A DNA stretch of 64,000 nt, from positions 42,114-106,113 of the forward strand of contig JAFKIL010000008.1 of assembly GCA_017306415.1 (NCBI GenBank). Direction: 5' to 3'. Position numbers and translations under genes: made by a program. This DNA comes from Microbacterium sp. (GTDB lineage: Bacteria; Actinomycetota; Actinomycetes; Actinomycetales; Microbacteriaceae). The notes below the pieces were generated by a model. The model searched no databases. It was not told where the DNA came from and saw nothing but the letters and a program-made list of their open reading frames with translations. Shown here in pieces: positions 58,993 to 64,000 of this stretch. Position 1 is the stretch's first letter; each line of letters starts with the position of its first letter.

Positions 58993-59139
58993 GCCGACAC
59001 GATATGCGGCGACCGGCAGACTCGGCGCACCGGGGCGTCATGCGGCGAAATGGAGCGAGGTCTCGCGGTTAGCCGGTGGTTCCGCCCATGATGGAGGGGC
59101 CGACGCCACGCGGCATCCGCCACGCGAGAGGTGAATCAG

Positions 59140-60501
59140 GTGAGCGACCGGGGACTCGTGCGTCGTCTGCGGGAGGCGCTGCGGGGGAGGACCGCGCCGG
59201 CCGTGAGGCCGACCACGCGTCCGCAGATCGGGCTGCCCGAGATGCTCGGCGCGGTGGGGGCCGCGCTGCTCGGCTCGTCGCGCGCCACGAGTGCGGTGGA
59301 GCGCATCCTGCACGAGCTCAGCAGCGCCTACGGGCGCGACGACGTGCAGAGCTTCGTGCTGCCCACCCTCGTCCTCGTCGAAGACCCGTCGGCGGGCTCG
59401 CAGCGCACGGAGCTCTTCCCGGCGACGCACGGCGACCTGCGGCTCGACCAGGCCGGCGCCGTGGAGCGCCTCATCGAGCGGGCGCGGATGCAGCGGATGC
59501 CTCCCGCCGACGTCGTCCGGGAGCTGGAGCGCATCCGCGCGACGCCGCCTCGCTTCAACGCGGTCACGATGATCCTCGGACACGCCCTGCTCACCGTCGG
59601 CTTCGGGCTGGTGCTCGATCCCGTGGCGCTCGCCCTCCCCTTCTACGCCGTCCTCGGCGCGATCGTGGGGACCGTCGTGGTGCTGACCGCCAGGTTCGCG
59701 CAGCTGTCGCTCGTGCTCCCGGTGCTGATCCCCTTCGGCATCACGCTGGGCACGGGACTCTTCGTCGCGCCGCTGATCGGCGACGACCCGATCCGGCTCG
59801 TCGCCCCCGCCCTCGTGAGCCTCCTGCCGGGGCTCACGCTCACGCTCGCCGCCGTGGAGCTCACCAGCAATCAGGTGGTCGCCGGCGCGAGCCGCATGGT
59901 CTACGGCGTCGCCCGGCTCGGACTGCTGGTGTTCGGCGTGTTCGCGGCGATCTCGATCCTCGGTGTGCACCCGGCCGAGAATCCGCTGCCGCCGCTCGGC
60001 GCGTGGGCTCCGTGGGTGGGCGTCGTGCTCACGGCGATCGGCTACACGCTGTTCTCGGTCGCGCCGCGCGGCGCGTTCCCGTGGATCGTGGTCTCGCTCG
60101 TCGTCGCCTACGGGGCGCAGGCGCTCGGGGCGCTCGCGATCGGCGCCCAGCTCTCGGGGTTCGTGGGCGCGGTCGTGGTGATCGTGGTCGTGGGACTGCT
60201 GCGCCGCATCCCGGCGGCGCCGCCGTCGGCGGTCATGCTGATGTGCGCGTACTGGCTGCTCGTCCCCGGTGCGCTCGGCTTCATCGGGCTCAGCCGGGTG
60301 GCCGAGGGGACCGACGGCGCCGGCGCCGCGGACCTCGTCGCGGGGACGCTGGTGTCGCTCGTGTCCATCGCCCTGGGGATGGTCGTCGGCGCCAGCATGA
60401 CGCGCGAGGTCGATGTCGTGGCGCGCGGATGGCGCAGGGTGGCCCGCTTCCACCCATCGCGCGACGCGTCCGCGCCCGGCGCCGAGCCGCCCGCGCGCTG
60501 A
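59140..60501 (+). CDS. ThrE-type threonine/serine exporter
   Basis: 453 residues from GTG 59140, about seven bases after GAGAGGTG; GTG 59131 overlaps that site. The cytosolic N-terminal half (DUF1212-like) includes LPEMLGAVGAALLGSSRATS and LVLVEDPSAGSQRTEL. About ten spans follow, such as AVTMILGHALLTVGFGLVLD, AIVGTVVVLTARFAQLSLVL, PALVSLLPGLTLTLAAVELT and AVVVIVVVGLLRRIP. It resembles Corynebacterium ThrE, which exports threonine and serine. The Pro/Ala/Arg-rich C-terminal tail ends in DNA repeated near 60766. Confidence 0.87.
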   Translation: MSDRGLVRRLREALRGRTAPAVRPTTRPQIGLPEMLGAVGAALLGSSRATSAVERILHELSSAYGRDDVQSFVLPTLVLVEDPSAGSQRTELFPATHGDLRLDQAGAVERLIERARMQRMPPADVVRELERIRATPPRFNAVTMILGHALLTVGFGLVLDPVALALPFYAVLGAIVGTVVVLTARFAQLSLVLPVLIPFGITLGTGLFVAPLIGDDPIRLVAPALVSLLPGLTLTLAAVELTSNQVVAGASRMVYGVARLGLLVFGVFAAISILGVHPAENPLPPLGAWAPWVGVVLTAIGYTLFSVAPRGAFPWIVVSLVVAYGAQALGALAIGAQLSGFVGAVVVIVVVGLLRRIPAAPPSAVMLMCAYWLLVPGALGFIGLSRVAEGTDGAGAADLVAGTLVSLVSIALGMVVGASMTREVDVVARGWRRVARFHPSRDASAPGAEPPAR

Positions 60502-60520
60502 GGGACCAGCCCGCGACCTC

Positions 60521-60607
60521 GCCCGCGAGCCGGCCGCGAGCCGCCCGCGAGCCGCCCGCGAGCCGGCCGCGCGCCGCCCGCGCGCCGCCCGCGAGCCGCC
60601 CGCGCGA
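60521..60607 (+). repeat. degenerate 11-bp tandem repeats
   Basis: About eight units of the form GCGAGCCGCCC or GCGCGCCGCCC, with C/G and A/C swaps, run from the exporter's end. An 11-base period argues against a coding role. It lies in a 419-base gap (60502-60920) that also holds element D and the promoter of the next gene. Confidence 0.8.
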
Positions 60608-60629
60608 GTGCTTCCCCCGCGCCTCGGCT

Positions 60630-60716
60630 GTACCGTTCTCAGGACCGCGAGAGCCCCAGGGCGCCGGGCCGCGGCGTGTCGAGGCGCCGCGACCCCTGCG
60701 TTCCTGAGAACGGTAC
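60630..60716. repeat. long inverted repeat (element D)
   Basis: Perfect 15-base arms, GTACCGTTCTCAGGA (60630-60644) and its complement (60702-60716), enclose 57 GC-rich bases. As with elements A-C, the arms are less GC-rich than the interior. It lies downstream of the exporter gene and before the next promoter, so it is probably a terminator. Confidence 0.8.
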
Positions 60717-60837
60717 GCACGGATGCCGGCGCCGCCCCGCCGGCGCCGCCCCGCCGGAGCCGACCCCCGGCGCCGACCCGCCCGCGCGCTGAGCGTCTGT
60801 CGCACGTGAACAACGCCTTGCGCCAGACATAACACGT

Positions 60838-60876
60838 CGTATGTCTCTTGATAGAAACATCATACGTGTGATATCT
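60838..60876 (+). promoter_or_regulatory. promoter and palindromic operator of the secreted beta-helix gene
   Basis: TTGATA (60848-60853) and ATATCT (60871-60876) are 17 bases apart. ATGT-c-TCT-tgat-AGA-a-ACAT at 60841-60860 is an interrupted palindrome, with outer halves CGTATGT and ACATCATACG at its ends. A LacI- or GntR-like repressor site is plausible in this A/T-rich patch. Confidence 0.5.
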
Positions 60877-60920
60877 CGTTAGATGCGGGACAGGGTGCCC
60901 CGCGGAAAGCGATTGTGAAC

Positions 60921-63900
60921 ATGACACTGACGTCACGTATACGCGGACGCGCGAAAGCGGGTCGGATCGGCCGGCGGGGAGGGGCGCTCGCGGCGATCGG
61001 GTCCGCCGCGCTCCTCACCGCCGGCCTCGTCCCCCTGAGTGCACAGGCGGCGACGACCACCACCTACTACGTCGCTCCGGACGGCGCGGGCGACGGATCG
61101 TGCACGGTGCAGGAGCCGTGCTCGATCGACCGTGCGCAGCACGTCGTCCGCGGCGACGACGCGCGGGGCGACACCGACATCACGGTGCAGCTCGCCGACG
61201 GGACCTACCGGGTCGATCACGTGCTGCGCTTCACCGCCGACGACGGCGGGAGCAAGGACCACCCGGTGTCGTGGGTGGCCGCGCCCGGAGCACACCCCGT
61301 CATCACGGGCGCGACGAAGGTCGGGGGGTGGACGACGTATGACGCCGCCAAGGGCATCTACGTCGCCGACACCCCGCAGGGACTGGACACGCGGCAGCTC
61401 TACGTCAACGGGGTCATCGCGCCGCGCGCGTCGATCCGGGTCGCCAACGCGGACGTGACCCCCACCGCGACCGGCCTCACCATCAAGAACTCGGCGCTGG
61501 CCTACCTCGCCGGGCTGCCCGACCAGAAGCGGATCGAGTTCGAGACGCTCGGCGACTTCACCAACCGCTACACGCCGGTGCAGAGCATCAGCTCCACCCA
61601 GATCACGATGCAGCAGCCCGCATGGGACAACAACACGTGGGGCTGGGACACGGTGCAGAACTCGTTCCTCGCCGGACCCACGTGGTACCTCGACAACTCC
61701 CTCGCCTTCCTCACGCAGGCGGGCCAGTGGTACATCGATCCGACCGCGGGCAAGCTCTACTACAAGCCCGCCCCGGGCGTCGACCCCGCGTCGCTGGACG
61801 TGGAGCTTCCGCGCCTGCAGGCTCTCGTGAGCGTCGGCGGCACGTACGACGCGCCGGTCAGCGGCCTCGCGTTCGAGGGGCTGCAGTTCTCGGGCACGTC
61901 GTGGATGGGCCCGTCCTCGCCGGACGGCTATGCCGACCAGCAGAACGGCACGTTCCTCACCGGCGCGTACTCGTATCGGCCGGCGGACGCCTTCACCAGC
62001 TGCTCGCGCGGCTGCGAGATGTTCGAACGCGCACGCACGGCGTGGGGGCAGGAACCCGCCGCCGTGCAGGTCTCCGCGGCCAGTGACGTCTCCTTCACCG
62101 GAAACCTCTTCACGAACCTCGGGCAGACGGCCCTCGGCATCGGGAACGACGCCAACGCCACCGTGTCCGGTGTCGGGCTCGGCGCCAGGAGCATCTCCGT
62201 CGTCGGAAACCGGTTCACCGAGGCGAGCGGTCACGGCATCGCCGTGGGCGGCGTCCTCGCCGACGCCCATCACCCCAGCGACGTGAGGATGACCAACCAG
62301 GACATCCTCATCGAGGACAACACCGTTGACCACGTCTCGGTCGACTACAAGGACAACGGCGGCATCCTGAGCACGTACGTCACGAACGCGCGCATCCTCC
62401 ACAACGAGGTGTCCAACGTGCCGTACGACGGCATCGACACCGGCTTCGGGTGGGGCATCAACGACGCCGGCGGCTCGAACGACTACGTCGACCGCGGGTA
62501 CTACAACTGGAACCCGAAGTACACCACGCCCACGACGCTGAAGGACAACGTCGTCGAGGGCAACCTCGTGCACAACACGAAGGCGCGCTTCGCGGACGGC
62601 GGCTCGGTGTACAACCTCTCGGCGAGCCCGGGCTCGGTGGTGCAGAAGAACTACCTCTTCAACATCTCCGGTGTCGGGCTGTACCTCGACGAGGGGTCGC
62701 GCTCCATGACCTACCAGAACAACGTGGTGCAGGGCGGATCGTTCGTCTTCACGAACGCGTCCAGCCTGCGCAACAACACGAGCGACAACACGATCCAGAA
62801 CAACTGGTACAACAGCGGCGGAGTCTCGGCGCCGAACGCGACGCAGCACAACAACAAGCTGATCAACAACGTCAAGGTGAACGGCGCGGCCTGGCCCGCG
62901 GCGGCTGTCGACGTGATCTGCGCGTCCGGGGTGGAGTCCCAGTACCGTACCTCGCTCAACGCGAACCAGTTCGGGTTCTCGGGCTGCCCGACCACGGCAC
63001 CCGTCTCGAGCGACTTCGCGACGACGGGCACGTCCGCGCTGAGCTCGTACTTCGGTCAGTCCGGCGACGCGTTCGGGATCGCGGCCAAGGGCGCGGACGT
63101 GTGGGGCTCCGGCGGTCAGCACGACGATGCATTCGGCGCGATCTACCGTCAGGGCGCGGCGAACGCGGTGAGCTCGGTCAGCGCGCGCGTGGTGTCCGTC
63201 AACGACGCGAACGCGTGGGCGAAGAGCGGCGTGATGATCCGCAACGACATCACGAAGGCGGGGGCGTCCGGCGGATACGCGGTCGTCGCCGTCACGGCGC
63301 GCAACGGGGTCGTCTTCGCGTGGGACTCCAACGCCGACGGATACCTGGACACACAGGTGCAGGCCAGCGTCGACGTCCTCCGTCCGGTATGGGTGAAGCT
63401 CGCGCGCAACGGCACCGGCTTCACCGGGTTCTACTCGTACGACGCGGCGAACTGGGTGCAGATCGGGGGGACGGTGACGCTCTCCGGAGCCGCCGCCACG
63501 CAGGATGCGGGGATCTTCTCCACCTCGCACGACACGACGCAGTCCGCGATCAACCAGTTCGACTCCTTCACGGTCACGGCGGCGACCCCGCCGAAGAAGC
63601 CGGCGGCCCCCACGGCCACGGCGACCGCCCAGGCCGTCACGGTGAACTGGCAGGCTCCCGCCGACGGGGGTGCGCCGATCACGGGATACCGCGTCTACCG
63701 CGAGGGCACGACCGACCCGGTCGCGACCGTGGGCGCGGATGCGACCACGGCATCCCTGACCGGGATCTGGCCGGGCGACACGGCGCGGTTCGCCGTCTCC
63801 GCGGTCAACGCCATCGGCGAGGGCCCTCGGTCCGACCTCAGTGCGGCGGTTACGGTTCCGGATGGGGCGACCGCGAAGCCGGGGCAGGGCGCGTTGTCGA

Positions 63901-64000
63901 ATGACAACGGGTGGGATACCGGGTTGCAGGACGGGTCGTACGACGTGGTGATGAACCTGTGGTGGGGGGAGAACGGGTCGATCTACCGGCTGTATGAGAA
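60921..64000 (+). CDS. large secreted multidomain beta-helix protein, 3' end missing
   Basis: At least 1026 residues; the frame is open at the window's end. A basic Sec signal ([20 protein letters not shown] ending LSAQAA) precedes a right-handed beta-helix at about 50-690, with many Asn-rich turns ([44 protein letters not shown]). A jelly-roll domain resembling DUF1349 follows at about 700-885 ([20 protein letters not shown]), then a fibronectin-III domain at about 889-983 ([30 protein letters not shown]), then a piece of a chitinase-type beta-sandwich ([20 protein letters not shown]). The layout is that of an extracellular polysaccharide-degrading enzyme. ATG 60921 follows GGAAAG at a distance. 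Confidence 0.85.
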   Translation, partial: MTLTSRIRGRAKAGRIGRRGGALAAIGSAALLTAGLVPLSAQAATTTTYYVAPDGAGDGSCTVQEPCSIDRAQHVVRGDDARGDTDITVQLADGTYRVDHVLRFTADDGGSKDHPVSWVAAPGAHPVITGATKVGGWTTYDAAKGIYVADTPQGLDTRQLYVNGVIAPRASIRVANADVTPTATGLTIKNSALAYLAGLPDQKRIEFETLGDFTNRYTPVQSISSTQITMQQPAWDNNTWGWDTVQNSFLAGPTWYLDNSLAFLTQAGQWYIDPTAGKLYYKPAPGVDPASLDVELPRLQALVSVGGTYDAPVSGLAFEGLQFSGTSWMGPSSPDGYADQQNGTFLTGAYSYRPADAFTSCSRGCEMFERARTAWGQEPAAVQVSAASDVSFTGNLFTNLGQTALGIGNDANATVSGVGLGARSISVVGNRFTEASGHGIAVGGVLADAHHPSDVRMTNQDILIEDNTVDHVSVDYKDNGGILSTYVTNARILHNEVSNVPYDGIDTGFGWGINDAGGSNDYVDRGYYNWNPKYTTPTTLKDNVVEGNLVHNTKARFADGGSVYNLSASPGSVVQKNYLFNISGVGLYLDEGSRSMTYQNNVVQGGSFVFTNASSLRNNTSDNTIQNNWYNSGGVSAPNATQHNNKLINNVKVNGAAWPAAAVDVICASGVESQYRTSLNANQFGFSGCPTTAPVSSDFATTGTSALSSYFGQSGDAFGIAAKGADVWGSGGQHDDAFGAIYRQGAANAVSSVSARVVSVNDANAWAKSGVMIRNDITKAGASGGYAVVAVTARNGVVFAWDSNADGYLDTQVQASVDVLRPVWVKLARNGTGFTGFYSYDAANWVQIGGTVTLSGAAATQDAGIFSTSHDTTQSAINQFDSFTVTAATPPKKPAAPTATATAQAVTVNWQAPADGGAPITGYRVYREGTTDPVATVGADATTASLTGIWPGDTARFAVSAVNAIGEGPRSDLSAAVTVPDGATAKPGQGALSNDNGWDTGLQDGSYDVVMNLWWGENGSIYRLYE

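Larger units (their letters stand above)
60475..60793 (+). repeat. 28-bp direct repeat echoing the exporter gene's 3' end
   Basis: Positions 60475-60502 and 60766-60793 match at 27 of 28 bases (both contain CCGCCCGCGCGCTGAG, which includes the stop codon of the exporter gene). They bracket an 11-bp degenerate repeat block and element D. Confidence 0.8.

Noticed and set aside
1-64000. tRNA, rRNA or other structured RNA genes and riboswitches
   Set aside because: No cloverleaf, rRNA core or recognised riboswitch motif was seen; the only RNA-level control proposed is the cysteine leader.

Overview
This is a high-GC window (about 70% G+C by eye, not computed) from an actinobacterium, most likely Microbacterium or a close relative in Microbacteriaceae. 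The reasons are dense ATGA-overlapped operons, many start codons placed six bases after a -10 hexamer (leaderless mRNAs), a DUF222/HNH '13E12-type' gene, a small DUF7882-type protein, and CIRCE and HAIR heat-shock operators. I saw no rRNA, tRNA, CRISPR array, transposase or phage gene. Both ends cut a gene: a ROK regulator on the left and a large secreted beta-helix protein on the right.

Layout. (1) 1-10959: divergent from the ROK regulator runs a catabolic cluster. It holds a Gfo/Idh/MocA oxidoreductase, an unrecognised coupled partner, an extradiol-type VOC dioxygenase, a fumarylacetoacetate-hydrolase-fold enzyme, a cyclase, an FAD monooxygenase, an ACMSD-like amidohydrolase, a DHA2 exporter and a pyranose-2-oxidase/C-glycoside-3-oxidase-type flavoenzyme. 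The mix suggests coupled breakdown of the sugar and aromatic halves of an aryl glycoside. (2) 10987-24638: mostly housekeeping and accessory genes. These are an Hsp20 gene under CIRCE plus HAIR, MarR and PadR regulators, two ABC export systems, a hydrolase-LuxR fusion, ManA, a YeiH-type membrane protein, and a short lower-GC stretch with a secreted protein. (3) 24898-45568 and 49460-52747: a sugar-acid catabolic region. It contains a lactate-dehydrogenase-type FAD/Fe-S protein, lactonase, diketo-acid hydrolase, Zn-dehydrogenase, SDR, an IclR regulator, a five-gene operon with a GH36 glycosidase, a GntR regulator, an enolase-superfamily dehydratase, a complete ABC sugar importer, two HSL-type esterases and a Tat-exported pectate-lyase-like protein. 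One short palindrome, CTATCTGATAG/C, lies before the GntR gene, the dehydratase-transporter operon and the second esterase operon, so these units probably form one regulon. (4) 45716-49286: a phosphotransferase, an SOS-controlled HNH gene, a P-loop kinase and a broken HIT gene. (5) 52919-58957: a sulfur module with flavin reductase, cystathionine beta-synthase, cystathionine gamma-synthase/lyase, an FMN monooxygenase and MetY. The cbs operon is preceded by a leaderless cysteine-rich mini-ORF that looks like a cysteine-responsive attenuator. (6) 59140-64000: a ThrE-type exporter, a repeat-rich gap, and the start of a large secreted beta-helix protein.

The most interesting signals are the cysteine-rich attenuator ORF, the GntR regulon motif, the oxidase linked to ring-cleavage genes, dual CIRCE/HAIR control of hsp20, and several long intergenic palindromes at gene ends. 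All functional calls come from reading motifs and context; no searches were run.
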